A stretch of 64,000 bases of DNA from Pseudomonas sp. DG56-2 (lineage in GTDB: Bacteria; Pseudomonadota; Gammaproteobacteria; Pseudomonadales; Pseudomonadaceae). The notes beneath the pieces are model-generated. The model had not been told where the DNA came from, did not search any database, and was given only the letters and a program-made list of their open reading frames with translations. This document shows, piece after piece, positions 29,749-38,824 of the stretch; within the stretch, counting starts at the first letter, position 1; each line of letters starts with the position of its first letter. The position numbers were made by a program, and so were the translations under genes. The stretch lies in the NCBI RefSeq assembly GCF_004803755.1, contig NZ_CP032311.1, forward strand, positions 1,504,501 through 1,568,500, written 5' to 3'.

Positions 29749-30647
29749 TGCTGAAAGAAATTTCTAGTGGTTCTGGTGTTAAGGTATCTGTGTGCATCGT
29801 CTCATATAATCAAAAGGGTTACATCGCAGAGTGCCTTGAAAGCCTTGTCACGCAGGTAACAGATTTCAAGTTCGAAATCATTGTCTCAGATGATGCATCT
29901 ACTGATGGGACAGCAGATATAATCAGAGATTATTCTGCAAGGTATCCTGATATTGTTATCCCGGTTCTTCATGGCACTAATCAAGGCGGGGCCAATAACT
30001 ACTACTTTGTGCATAGTAAGGCGCGTGGTGATTATATATGCCATATGGATGGAGATGATGTTGCGCTTCCTGGGAAGTTGCAACGATCAAATGATATCTT
30101 AGATGGCTATCCGGATGTGAATGTTGTTTTTCACAGGATGATTCTAAGGCGTGGTGATAACGAATGCCAAGATTTACTTGATACACTCAAAATAGGAAAA
30201 TCTAAATTCAATCGGGCGGATATTCTTACGATTGGTTCTTTGGCGTGCCATAGCTCAAAAATGTATAGGCGAAGTGTTCAAGGAGAGGAACGAACCTCAC
30301 TGCCTTTGTTGGATTTTTTTAATGATGTGGAACAGGTGGCTGACGGATTTGCGTTTATAATAAATGAGTTTCTTGGTGTGTATAGAGTGGGCGTCGGTAT
30401 TACTAAATCCGGCATGACTAAGTCATATTACTTAAAGCATCTTGAGTATTTCCTCGAAAAGTATCCTTGCTATTCAGCCGAAATCGGAGCCAATGCATTG
30501 GTATGTAGCATTGCTGATTTAAAAAATTTCCGTAGAACTTTTTTTAAGTCATTTAGCTTGTGGATGAAATGCCGGTCTTTAAGGTCTATTTACGTTTTTC
30601 TTAAATCATTAGGCTTTCGCAAAATTTTCCGAATTCCAGCTGTTTGA
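29748..30647 (+). CDS. Family 2 glycosyltransferase
   Basis: A 299-residue GT-A enzyme: VSVCIVSYNQKGYIAECLES at the N-terminus, the nucleotide-sugar site SDDASTDGTADI, and the DxD-like MDGDDVALPGK. It is predicted to be cytoplasmic or membrane-associated, adding one sugar to the lipid-linked O unit. The start at 29748 uses GGGAGG about 9 bases upstream and overlaps the wzx stop. Donor and linkage cannot be read from sequence; it is one of three elongating transferases. Confidence 0.88.
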   Translation: MLKEISSGSGVKVSVCIVSYNQKGYIAECLESLVTQVTDFKFEIIVSDDASTDGTADIIRDYSARYPDIVIPVLHGTNQGGANNYYFVHSKARGDYICHMDGDDVALPGKLQRSNDILDGYPDVNVVFHRMILRRGDNECQDLLDTLKIGKSKFNRADILTIGSLACHSSKMYRRSVQGEERTSLPLLDFFNDVEQVADGFAFIINEFLGVYRVGVGITKSGMTKSYYLKHLEYFLEKYPCYSAEIGANALVCSIADLKNFRRTFFKSFSLWMKCRSLRSIYVFLKSLGFRKIFRIPAV

Positions 30648-30664
30648 TATAACAGGAGTGAGAA

Positions 30665-31216
30665 ATGCTATTCGCAGCTTTGAGTTTTATATTTAGAGTC
30701 GTTGATCGTGTGAGGCGAAAGTCAAATTTGTATGCAGCGTTTTCTAATGGTCTCCATGTCGGTGAAGGAACAAAGTTTGTAGGGAGTCAACATTTTGGCT
30801 CTGAGCCATATTTGGTAAAGATTGGGAATGATTGTCTAATTACTGATGACGTTAAGTTTATTACACATGATGGTGGGATTCAGGTTCCGATGATTGCTCA
30901 GGGACTTTTATTTGACGAGGTTTATTCTAATTGCTCAGTTTTCGCCCCCATTACTATTGGCAATAATGTTTTTATAGGAATGTCTACAGTTCTACTGCTT
31001 GGTGCGGATGTGGCTGATAACACTGTAATTGCGGCTGGTAGCGTGGTTAAGGGTTCCTTTCCCCCGAATGTAGTAATCGGTGGAGTTCCGGCAAAGATAA
31101 TTTGTACGTTAGATGAGTACCGTTTCAAGAACGCAAATAATTTATTGAATTTTGAAAAAGGCAAGGATAGAAAGTCTCAAATTCTTGGGTTTCTATCTGA
31201 AAAATTGACAAAATGA
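30665..31216 (+). CDS. Hexapeptide-repeat acyltransferase (LbH family)
   Basis: A 183-residue left-handed beta-helix acetyltransferase. The hexapeptide ladder is visible from about 90 (APITIGNNVFIGMSTVLLLG) to 140 (IAAGSVVKGSFP, VIGGVPAKII). A likely catalytic His lies in FITHDGG. The Qui4N amine is already expected to be formylated, so O-acetylation of a repeat-unit sugar is the most likely job. An N-acetyl acceptor is possible but no other free amino sugar is predicted. It ends directly at the wzy GTG. Confidence 0.8.
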   Translation: MLFAALSFIFRVVDRVRRKSNLYAAFSNGLHVGEGTKFVGSQHFGSEPYLVKIGNDCLITDDVKFITHDGGIQVPMIAQGLLFDEVYSNCSVFAPITIGNNVFIGMSTVLLLGADVADNTVIAAGSVVKGSFPPNVVIGGVPAKIICTLDEYRFKNANNLLNFEKGKDRKSQILGFLSEKLTK

Positions 31217-32545
31217 GTGGGGGTGGCCTTGTTTGATTTGATCATATTGTTATGTATTGCCATATCATTCATGTTGCTGGCAAGTATTATTGTCTTTGAT
31301 TTGCTTAAATCACGCAGTAGCTATTTGCCTAGTTATTTGGCTTGCTTGCTGATCTTATCTTACGTGGTTTCCCCCTTTATGATGTATAACTTCTCAGTGG
31401 GGGTTCATCCTTATTTTAAGTCTGATATCCGCTCAGTGATTGATGTTTTTTCACTGCTGTGTTTTATTGTGTTGTTATTTGTGCTTTCATTTTTTACTGG
31501 CTTCTTTATGTTGGGGGCAGGTAGGCATAAAGTCTTCATTTCCGTTAATCATCGGTTTAGAGAGGGGCGGTTTGTTCTTTGTTTGTTTTTGATTTCACTG
31601 TTTTTTTTGTATATGTTTATAGTTTCTTATGGTGGTATTGACTATGTTTTGTCCAATGCTTCACGGATAAGAAGTGGCACCGATGAAAATAAAAACTATC
31701 TCGGTGCGGTATTTAAGATGTTTTCGTATTATCTTGAACTTGTAGTGTTTTTTTGTTTTGCACGCTTTATTACGTACGGAGGGCTAACGAGGTTTTGTGT
31801 TTTTCTTGCGGTTGTTTCAGTCGTTCTTCTTAAGGCTTTCCTCGATGCAGGGAGGGGAGGGCTTTTGAATATTTTTATAGGTTTGATCTTTGTTTTCATT
31901 TTAGTCCGGGGGCGGCTACCCATATTGTCTTTATGTCTGCTTTTGCCTGTTTTTGCATTTGTTGTGGTATACGGTAAGGTTTTACTGATGCTTCTAACTG
32001 CTGGTGGTTTTGAATCTGTATCTGATGGCCCCAGTTTTTTTGAAAAAGCAGATTTTGTACTTGTGGAGTTTTCTCATCAATTTTTGTCATTATTCCCAGT
32101 CGTAAGAGATGACTTGTTGGGTGATCGTTTCTATAGTGATTTTTTTATATGGATGTTGAAGCCTTTGAAATTATTGGGGGTGTCTGGTGTGGACTCAATT
32201 TCCTATTATAATACTTATAATATAACTGGGGTCTGGGATAGTGAAATACCTCCCGGGCCGGTGGCTTTGTTTCTGTACAATGGCGGTGTTTTTCTTGTTT
32301 TGTTGGGTGGGTGCTTTGCAGGCTTCTTTTTACGGTTTGTGGACCGGCTTATAGTGAACTCAACCACCGTGGAAGGCAAAGTATCTAGTTTCTTAGTCGC
32401 CTCGCTTGCAGTATTTTCAATATATATACCATTCGCTTACGTCAACTCAGATCCGGCTTTGTTTGTTCAATGGTGTTTGGTGTATATAATTTTATTCTTC
32501 TTCTTAATGGTTTTTCGAATACTGACTTTCAGGCGTTTTCAATAG
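31217..32545 (+). CDS. wzy: Wzy O-antigen polymerase
   Basis: A 442-residue, highly hydrophobic protein with about 12 predicted membrane segments and larger loops around residues 150-165 (SRIRSGTDENKNY) and 260-360, as expected for Wzy. LDAGRGGLLNI is a recurring O-antigen polymerase motif. No other polymerase is in the locus, and wzx and wzz are present, so it would polymerise repeats in the periplasm. The GTG at 31217 directly follows the previous stop; GTG 31223 is an alternative. It is strongly AT-rich, as usual for wzy. Confidence 0.88.
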   Translation: MGVALFDLIILLCIAISFMLLASIIVFDLLKSRSSYLPSYLACLLILSYVVSPFMMYNFSVGVHPYFKSDIRSVIDVFSLLCFIVLLFVLSFFTGFFMLGAGRHKVFISVNHRFREGRFVLCLFLISLFFLYMFIVSYGGIDYVLSNASRIRSGTDENKNYLGAVFKMFSYYLELVVFFCFARFITYGGLTRFCVFLAVVSVVLLKAFLDAGRGGLLNIFIGLIFVFILVRGRLPILSLCLLLPVFAFVVVYGKVLLMLLTAGGFESVSDGPSFFEKADFVLVEFSHQFLSLFPVVRDDLLGDRFYSDFFIWMLKPLKLLGVSGVDSISYYNTYNITGVWDSEIPPGPVALFLYNGGVFLVLLGGCFAGFFLRFVDRLIVNSTTVEGKVSSFLVASLAVFSIYIPFAYVNSDPALFVQWCLVYIILFFFLMVFRILTFRRFQ

Positions 32546-32557
32546 GGCTCAGTGGTT

Positions 32558-34432
32558 ATGTGCGGATTTTCCGGTTTTTTTACTAATAAAGTTATGGGGC
32601 TATCTCAAAGTATTTTGCGCTCTATGGGTGAAAAAATATCTCATCGAGGGCCTGATGCTGAAGGCATTTGGTTTGATGCTGAGGTAGGTATGGTTCATAG
32701 AAGACTATCTATTATTGATAGATCTTCTGCTGGCGCGCAACCTATGATTTCTCCTTGCCAGAACTATGTGATTTCTTTTAATGGTGAGATATATAATCAT
32801 CTGGAACTCAGGAGTGCCTTAGAGAAGGATGGTGTATGTCACGTATGGAAAGGTCATTCCGATACTGAAACTTTACTTGTATGCTTTGAGGCCTGGGGGG
32901 TTGAGAAAACGCTCCGTTCTGCTGTAGGGATGTTCGCAGTGGCCCTATGGGATAGGGAGAGAAAATTACTAACGTTAGCAAGAGATAGATTGGGGGAAAA
33001 GCCTCTTTACTGGGGATGGCAGAACGGTGTGTTGTTATTTGGCTCGGAGTTAAAATCTCTTAAGGCTCATCCTTCTTTTTCGGGTGTGATTGATCGCAAT
33101 TCTTTAGCATTGCTTTTACGGCATAATTACATCCCTGCACCATATAGTATTTATTCCGGGATTAATAAGCTTCCTCCAGCTAATTATATTCAGTTTTCCC
33201 CAGGGTCTGAACCGGGAAACGAAAATATGAAGTGCTACTGGGATGTCAACGCCATTATTGAAGGCGGTCAAGACAATCTCCTTGGTTTTGAAGATGCTGA
33301 TGCTATTTCAGCTTTAGGTGATGTGCTAAGTAATTCGGTTGCAGGACAAATGTTAGCGGATGTCCCTTTGGGAGCTTTTTTGAGTGGCGGTATTGATAGT
33401 AGCTTGATTGTTGCGTTGATGCAGCAGCAAAGTTCGCAGCCGATCCGCACTTTCACCATCGGCTTTAATGAGCCCGGTTTCAATGAAGCCGAGCATGCTA
33501 AAAATGTCGCTAGCCACTTGAAGACTGATCACACGGAGTATTATGTAGGGGCCGCTGAGGCCTTAGATGTTATTCCTCGCTTGGCGCAGATTTATTGCGA
33601 ACCATTTGCCGACAGCTCACAGATTCCAACTTTTCTAGTAAGTAAGCTTGCCAAGCAGTATGTGACAGTAGCCTTAAGTGGCGATGCGGGTGACGAGCTT
33701 TTTGGTGGTTATAACCCATATCAATTTGCGCCGAGAGTTTGGAAGAACATTGCTACTGTGCCGTTCAACGTACGAAGTGTAGTTAGCAAATTATCTAACA
33801 AATTACCTCTGCCCAATAAGGCTCACAAACTATTAGATGTTCTTGATGCTCCAACACGGGAGTCATTTTATCAAAAGCTACTCAGTCACTGGCATTATCC
33901 CAATGATGTTGTAATTGGTGCTATCGAACCGTACACCCTGTTCAATCAGCCAGAAGCTTGGCCTAAAATTGATAGTTTTGAACACTGGATGATGGCAGTA
34001 GATTCGCAAACCTACATGACAGATGACATCCTGGTAAAAGTAGATCGGGCAGCTATGGCTAATAGTTTGGAAACCCGTGTTCCTCTGTTGGATCATCGGG
34101 TTGTCGAGTTCGCTTGGCGGTTGCCTTTAAGTATGAAAATCCGTGATGGTAAGGGTAAATGGATCTTGCGCGAATTGCTCTATCGACACGTACCTAGGGA
34201 GTTGATTGAGCGCCCGAAAAAAGGTTTTTCCATTCCTTTGGGTAGTTGGTTGAAAGGTCCGTTGCGCGAATGGGCAGAGTCACTCCTTGATCCAGCACTG
34301 CTAGTTCAACAAGGTTACTTCCATCCAGGACCGATAAGGAAGCTCTGGCAACAACACCTGACTGGTAAGTGTGACCGGTCGAGGCAATTGTGGAGCATTC
34401 TGATGTTCCAGGCCTGGTTGCAGGAGCAATGA
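32558..34432 (+). CDS. AsnB-type glutamine amidotransferase (WbpS/WbtH-like)
   Basis: A 624-residue class B asparagine-synthetase family protein. After Met removal Cys2 (MCGFSGFF) is the glutaminase nucleophile; the synthetase half carries the PP-loop LSGGIDSSLI and LSGDAGDELFGGY. In O-antigen loci with uronic acids, such proteins (WbpS in P. aeruginosa O6, WbtH in Francisella) amidate the uronic carboxylate. With tviB/tviC here, conversion of GalNAcA to GalNAcAN is predicted. A housekeeping asparagine synthetase role is less likely given the position. It overlaps the next ATG by four bases. Confidence 0.87.
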   Translation: MCGFSGFFTNKVMGLSQSILRSMGEKISHRGPDAEGIWFDAEVGMVHRRLSIIDRSSAGAQPMISPCQNYVISFNGEIYNHLELRSALEKDGVCHVWKGHSDTETLLVCFEAWGVEKTLRSAVGMFAVALWDRERKLLTLARDRLGEKPLYWGWQNGVLLFGSELKSLKAHPSFSGVIDRNSLALLLRHNYIPAPYSIYSGINKLPPANYIQFSPGSEPGNENMKCYWDVNAIIEGGQDNLLGFEDADAISALGDVLSNSVAGQMLADVPLGAFLSGGIDSSLIVALMQQQSSQPIRTFTIGFNEPGFNEAEHAKNVASHLKTDHTEYYVGAAEALDVIPRLAQIYCEPFADSSQIPTFLVSKLAKQYVTVALSGDAGDELFGGYNPYQFAPRVWKNIATVPFNVRSVVSKLSNKLPLPNKAHKLLDVLDAPTRESFYQKLLSHWHYPNDVVIGAIEPYTLFNQPEAWPKIDSFEHWMMAVDSQTYMTDDILVKVDRAAMANSLETRVPLLDHRVVEFAWRLPLSMKIRDGKGKWILRELLYRHVPRELIERPKKGFSIPLGSWLKGPLREWAESLLDPALLVQQGYFHPGPIRKLWQQHLTGKCDRSRQLWSILMFQAWLQEQ

Positions 34433-35559
34433 TTTTGAAAATTCTGCATGTAATTGTGGGCCTTAATGTTGGTGGCGCGGAGCTCATGCTCAAGCGACTG
34501 ATCGAATCGCAGCTCAAGTGTCCAGAGTATGAGCACTCGGTCATATCGCTAACCGATATTGGGGTAATCGGTCCGCAATTGCAGGCGCAGGGCATTTCTG
34601 TAAGTAGTGTTGGGATGCGGAATTTACTGGGTATTCCCAAGACATTGGGAATTTTGTATCGCACAGTTCGCCAACGGCGTCCGGATATCGTGCAGACTTG
34701 GATGTATCACGCAGATTTGTTGGGGGGCTTGGCCGCCCGCGCTGCAGGCGTGCGAAATGTGATTTGGGGCATTCGCACGACCGACCTAGGCAAGGGGGGG
34801 AAGCGTTCGACGCAGTTGATTCGGAAGTTATGCGCTTACCTTTCCAGCTGCTTGCCAGCCAAGATAATTTGTGCAGCGGAGGCCTCGAGGATTGCTCACG
34901 TTCAAATCGGCTATGACAGTAGTCGAATGGAGGTCATTCCCAACGGTTTCGATCTCAACCGCTTAGCCGCAACTGGCGAGCAACGTGATGCAATTCGCAG
35001 AAGCTTTTCCATTGCTGAGGGGCAGATTGTCATTGGCAGTCTGGGGCGTTTTAATCCCGTTAAGGACCAAGCAAACTTCATCGCTGCCACGGGGGTTCTG
35101 GCAAAACGCTACCCAACACTGCGCTTCATGATGGTAGGGAGGGGGCTCGAAGACGACAATCAGATACTGAAAGGTCTACTTGATTCCACAGGATGCTCAG
35201 ATCGCTATATATTGATGGGTGAAAGGAATGACGTGCCCGCCTGTCTGATATCGATGGATATCTATTGTCTTCACTCCAGGACGGAAGGTTTCCCTAACGT
35301 ATTAGGAGAGGCAATGGCTGTCGGAGTGCCCTGCGTCGCTACGGATGTTGGCGATGCTGCGATTCTGCTTGGTGGGAACGGCATTGTTGTTCCACCACAG
35401 GACTCGGAGGCACTTGCAGAAGGCTTGGAGCAGATGGTAAAGCTCTCTCAAGAAGCCCGTGCGAAACTGGCGGAGCATGGTAAGGCCCGTATTTTCGACG
35501 AGTTCACGCTGGAACGTGCCTCTCAGCGCTTTCGTGCACTGTATGATTCATTAATGTAG
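34429..35559 (+). CDS. Family 4 glycosyltransferase
   Basis: A 376-residue GT-B enzyme. The N-terminal acceptor half begins ILHVIVGLNVGGAELMLKRL; the C-terminal donor half contains GSLGRFNPVKDQANFI and the retaining GT4 motif SRTEGFPNVLGEAMAVGVP with its two glutamates. ATG 34429 overlaps the AsnB stop (ATGA) and has CAGGAG upstream. Composition returns toward the GC-rich core from about here. It adds a repeat-unit sugar of unknown identity. Confidence 0.9.
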   Translation: MILKILHVIVGLNVGGAELMLKRLIESQLKCPEYEHSVISLTDIGVIGPQLQAQGISVSSVGMRNLLGIPKTLGILYRTVRQRRPDIVQTWMYHADLLGGLAARAAGVRNVIWGIRTTDLGKGGKRSTQLIRKLCAYLSSCLPAKIICAAEASRIAHVQIGYDSSRMEVIPNGFDLNRLAATGEQRDAIRRSFSIAEGQIVIGSLGRFNPVKDQANFIAATGVLAKRYPTLRFMMVGRGLEDDNQILKGLLDSTGCSDRYILMGERNDVPACLISMDIYCLHSRTEGFPNVLGEAMAVGVPCVATDVGDAAILLGGNGIVVPPQDSEALAEGLEQMVKLSQEARAKLAEHGKARIFDEFTLERASQRFRALYDSLM

Positions 35560-35624
35560 GTTCACTGCATACAGATTTGCTGGGAAAGAAGAATGGAATT
35601 TATTTCAGTAGTGATGGGAATGGC

Positions 35625-36755
35625 ATGAAACCGGTTTTACTGATAGTGGTGAATGATGCGGCATTCTTTCTTTCCCACCGTTTGCCGATTGCAGAGGCGG
35701 CCAGACAGGGTGGATACGAAGTGCATGTAGCTACCCAGGCGGGACCATCGGTGAGTGGTATTAGTAGCCGCGGCTTTTACCATCATGAGTTGTCGCTGTC
35801 ACGCAGTGGCAAAAACCCTTTCGGTGAGATGAAGGTCTTGGTGTCACTTTGGTCTCTTTGCTGGCGCTTGCGGCCAGACGTACTGCATCTTGTAACGATC
35901 AAGCCCGTTTTGTACGGGGGGATTGCTGCGCGATTTTCACCTGTGAAAGGTGTTCTAGCGGCTATTTCTGGTCTTGGCTTTGTGTTCATGGCAAAGGGGC
36001 GCAAGGCAGTCGTGCTGCGTTCTATTATCGGGATAATGTACAGGCTGGCACTGGGCAAGCGAAACCTTCGAGCAGTATTTCAAAACCCTGATGATCGCCA
36101 AGCATTGGCTGCGATCGGAGCAATTACTCCACAGAAGAGTGTACTCATTCGTGGCTCAGGTGTGGACCTAACTCAGTATCAGTTTTCTCCGGAAGAACCG
36201 GGAGTTCCAGTGATAACCCTCGCTGCCCGGTTACTTCGTGACAAAGGCGTTGTGGAGTTCATCGAAGCGGCCCGTTTGCTCGTTGAGCGCGGCGTCGAGG
36301 CACGTTTCCAATTAGTTGGAGACCCCGATCCAGGGAATCCGACCAGTATCCACGCAGAGGATATAGTCCGTTGGCAAAAAGAGGGCTTGGTCGAGTGTCT
36401 AGGTTATCGTTCTGACATGGCCATGGTTTTTACGCATTCGCACATAGTCGTCCTTCCTTCCTATCGGGAAGGACTGCCCAAGGTATTGGTAGAAGCAGCG
36501 GCCAGTGGTCGCGCAGTTGTCACCACTGATGTACCTGGTTGTAGGGATGCGATAGATGCCGGGAAATCGGGGTTACTTGTTCCGGTACGTGACGCAGTGG
36601 CTCTCGCTAATGCAATTCAGCGCTTGCTGGAAGATCCCGCGCTTCGGCGAAGCATGGGGCAGGCCGGGCGCGCCTTAGCGGAGCGGGCATTTGCTATCGA
36701 GAGCATTGTCGAGCAGCATTTGGATATTTATCGGACGTTGGAGAACAATGTTTGA
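35625..36755 (+). CDS. Family 4 glycosyltransferase
   Basis: A 376-residue GT-B retaining transferase: N-terminal FLSHRLPIAEAARQGGYEVH, C-terminal LAARLLRDKGVVEFIEAA and SYREGLPKVLVEAAASGR. Its position directly before wbpV-wbpL-wbpM is common in pseudomonad loci, and such a transferase often acts early, adding to the QuiNAc or FucNAc started by WbpL; that assignment is inference. The start at 35625 (MKPVLLIVV) is preferred to ATG 35592-type upstream options. The gene end overlaps wbpV by four bases. Confidence 0.88.
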   Translation: MKPVLLIVVNDAAFFLSHRLPIAEAARQGGYEVHVATQAGPSVSGISSRGFYHHELSLSRSGKNPFGEMKVLVSLWSLCWRLRPDVLHLVTIKPVLYGGIAARFSPVKGVLAAISGLGFVFMAKGRKAVVLRSIIGIMYRLALGKRNLRAVFQNPDDRQALAAIGAITPQKSVLIRGSGVDLTQYQFSPEEPGVPVITLAARLLRDKGVVEFIEAARLLVERGVEARFQLVGDPDPGNPTSIHAEDIVRWQKEGLVECLGYRSDMAMVFTHSHIVVLPSYREGLPKVLVEAAASGRAVVTTDVPGCRDAIDAGKSGLLVPVRDAVALANAIQRLLEDPALRRSMGQAGRALAERAFAIESIVEQHLDIYRTLENNV

Positions 36756-37720
36756 AGCAGCGCAGAGTGCTTGTTACCGGTGCGACAGGATTCGTTGGTA
36801 GCAGTGTCGTAGATAATTTTTCACGTGATTCCTCCTTACAGGTTCTCGCCGGGGTGAGGAACGTTAAAGCGAATTTTCCTGAGAACGTAGAACCATTCTT
36901 GCTCGGCAGTTTGGAGGCAGGCACTACGCTGGGGTCTTTGGAGGGAATCGAAGCAATTGTCCATTGCGCCGCCCGGGTTCACGTTATGAATGACCAGGCC
37001 GCAGACCCGCTAAGCGAGTTTCGTAAGGTAAATGTCGAGGGTACCTTGAATTTGGCACGCCGTGCCGCGGCGGCCGGTGTCCAGCGTTTCATCTTTATCA
37101 GTTCTATTAAAGTCAATGGCGAAGGGACGGATAATCGCCTGCCTTATACAGCTGACGAAATGCCATCGCCGGTGGATCCGTACGGAATTTCGAAACTTGA
37201 GGCCGAGCAATCACTACGTGCTTTGGCATCCGAAAGCGGGATGGCCGTAACAATCATTCGCCCTGTGTTAGTGTACGGGCCGGGGGTCAAAGCTAACTTC
37301 TATTCGATGATGAAGTGGTTGCAAAATGGACTTCCTCTTCCGTTAGCGAATGTCCACAACAAGCGCAGCATGGTCGCATTAGAGAATTTGGTGGATTTGA
37401 TTAAGACCTGTCTTGACCATCCTGCCGCGATTAACCAGATTTTTTTGGTAAGTGATGACGAAGACTTATCCACACCCGAGTTGCTGCGTCTTACGGCTCG
37501 AGCGCTCGGAGGGAAGGCATTCTTGGTCCCCTTTCCAGTAATTGCGCTCACCTTTATTGCGCGTCTGTTCGGGCGACCTGCAATAGCCGCTCGACTTTGC
37601 GGGACTTTGCAAGTGGATATATCTAAAACTCGAAGCATGCTTGAGTGGACTCCCCCGGTGAGTGTCGACCAAGCCCTGAACACTACTGCTCGTCAATATC
37701 TGGAAAGCCGAAGAACATGA
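36752..37720 (+). CDS. wbpV: WbpV-like NAD-dependent 4-keto-sugar reductase/epimerase
   Basis: A 322-residue extended SDR with GATGFVGSSVVDNF at the N-terminus and YGISKLEAEQ as YxxxK. In P. aeruginosa O6-type loci WbpV reduces the WbpM product to UDP-D-QuiNAc; the same wbpV-wbpL-wbpM order is seen here. A UDP-glucose 4-epimerase-like activity cannot be excluded from sequence alone. It seems to start at a TTG (36752) overlapping the previous stop, as no ATG or GTG is placed upstream of the Rossmann motif. Confidence 0.85.
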   Translation: MKQRRVLVTGATGFVGSSVVDNFSRDSSLQVLAGVRNVKANFPENVEPFLLGSLEAGTTLGSLEGIEAIVHCAARVHVMNDQAADPLSEFRKVNVEGTLNLARRAAAAGVQRFIFISSIKVNGEGTDNRLPYTADEMPSPVDPYGISKLEAEQSLRALASESGMAVTIIRPVLVYGPGVKANFYSMMKWLQNGLPLPLANVHNKRSMVALENLVDLIKTCLDHPAAINQIFLVSDDEDLSTPELLRLTARALGGKAFLVPFPVIALTFIARLFGRPAIAARLCGTLQVDISKTRSMLEWTPPVSVDQALNTTARQYLESRRT

Positions 37721-38733
37721 TGCTCTGGTTGATACTGCCCGCACTGATCCTGTTGGCTTGGGTTTTGACGGGACTTTTGCGTCGTTACGCACTGGCACGT
37801 AGCATAATCGACATTCCTAACGCTAGGAGCTCGCACTCTGTACCTACGCCTCGTGGAGGTGGTGTTGCTATCGTCGCCAGTTTTTTGTTGGCGGTTCCGA
37901 TTATGGCGAGTGTCGGAGCGTTGGGCTGGAACGAAGCCTGGGCGTTGCTTGGAGCGGGAGCCGGGATCGCGATCCTCGGGTTTTTGGATGACCATGGACA
38001 CATTGCTGCACGCTGGCGGCTGTTAGGGCATTTCGCAGCGTCAACTTGGGTTCTCTTCTGTCTAGGCGGCTTTCCTCCCGTTATGTTTTTTGGGGTTAGT
38101 CTGGAGCTAGGATGGTTTGGCCATGTTTTGGCGGTCTTCTATTTGGTCTGGTTGCTCAACCTATACAATTTCATGGACGGTATCGATGGTTTGGCTAGCG
38201 TCGAAGCGCTTTGTGTTTGTCTTGGAGGCGCGTTGCTGTACGTCTTGATAGGTCAACCGATGCACATCTGGGGGCCGCTCGCTCTGGCGTGTGCCACTTT
38301 GGGCTTCCTGTTGTGGAATTTCCCGCCTGCACGGATATTCATGGGGGATGCTGGCAGTGGATTTCTTGGCATTGCACTGGGAATTTTGTCGTTGCAAGCC
38401 GCGTGGGTTAATTCCAATTTGCTTTTTGCATGGTTGATTCTTCTGGGGATTTTCATCGTAGATGCTACCGTGACTTTGTTCCGTCGACTCCTGAGAGGCG
38501 AAAAGGTGTACGAGGCGCATCGAAGTCATGCCTACCAGTTCGCCTCTCGGCAATACGGAAGGCACCTACCTGTTACGTTGGCGGTTATGATGATCAATGT
38601 TGTCTGGTTGATACCGCTAGCAGTCTCTGTGGCGCTTGAGGCGGTAGCAGGATGGCTTGGACTGTTTGTTGCTTATTTACCGTTGATCTATTTAGCTTTC
38701 AGGTTCAGGGCTGGCCAAGCCGAAAGCCGCTGA
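37717..38733 (+). CDS. wbpL: WbpL-type initiating glycosyl-1-phosphate transferase
   Basis: A 338-residue MraY/WecA-family integral membrane protein with about 10-11 TM segments. It transfers HexNAc-1-phosphate (QuiNAc or FucNAc in Pseudomonas) to undecaprenyl phosphate, initiating O-unit assembly. Family signatures: RSSHSVPTPRGGG, LGFLDDHGHI with the aspartate pair, NFMDGIDG and MGDAGSGFLG. ATG 37717 overlaps the wbpV stop. Given the neighbouring wbpV and wbpM, the first sugar is most likely QuiNAc. Confidence 0.93.
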   Translation: MMLWLILPALILLAWVLTGLLRRYALARSIIDIPNARSSHSVPTPRGGGVAIVASFLLAVPIMASVGALGWNEAWALLGAGAGIAILGFLDDHGHIAARWRLLGHFAASTWVLFCLGGFPPVMFFGVSLELGWFGHVLAVFYLVWLLNLYNFMDGIDGLASVEALCVCLGGALLYVLIGQPMHIWGPLALACATLGFLLWNFPPARIFMGDAGSGFLGIALGILSLQAAWVNSNLLFAWLILLGIFIVDATVTLFRRLLRGEKVYEAHRSHAYQFASRQYGRHLPVTLAVMMINVVWLIPLAVSVALEAVAGWLGLFVAYLPLIYLAFRFRAGQAESR

Positions 38734-38824
38734 ACGGTGGCTCCACCCTCCATAAACTACATACAGATAACGGGAATGTTCTACTCCAGTTGTGGAGTGA
38801 AGGTAGAGGACATACAGAGGGGAT

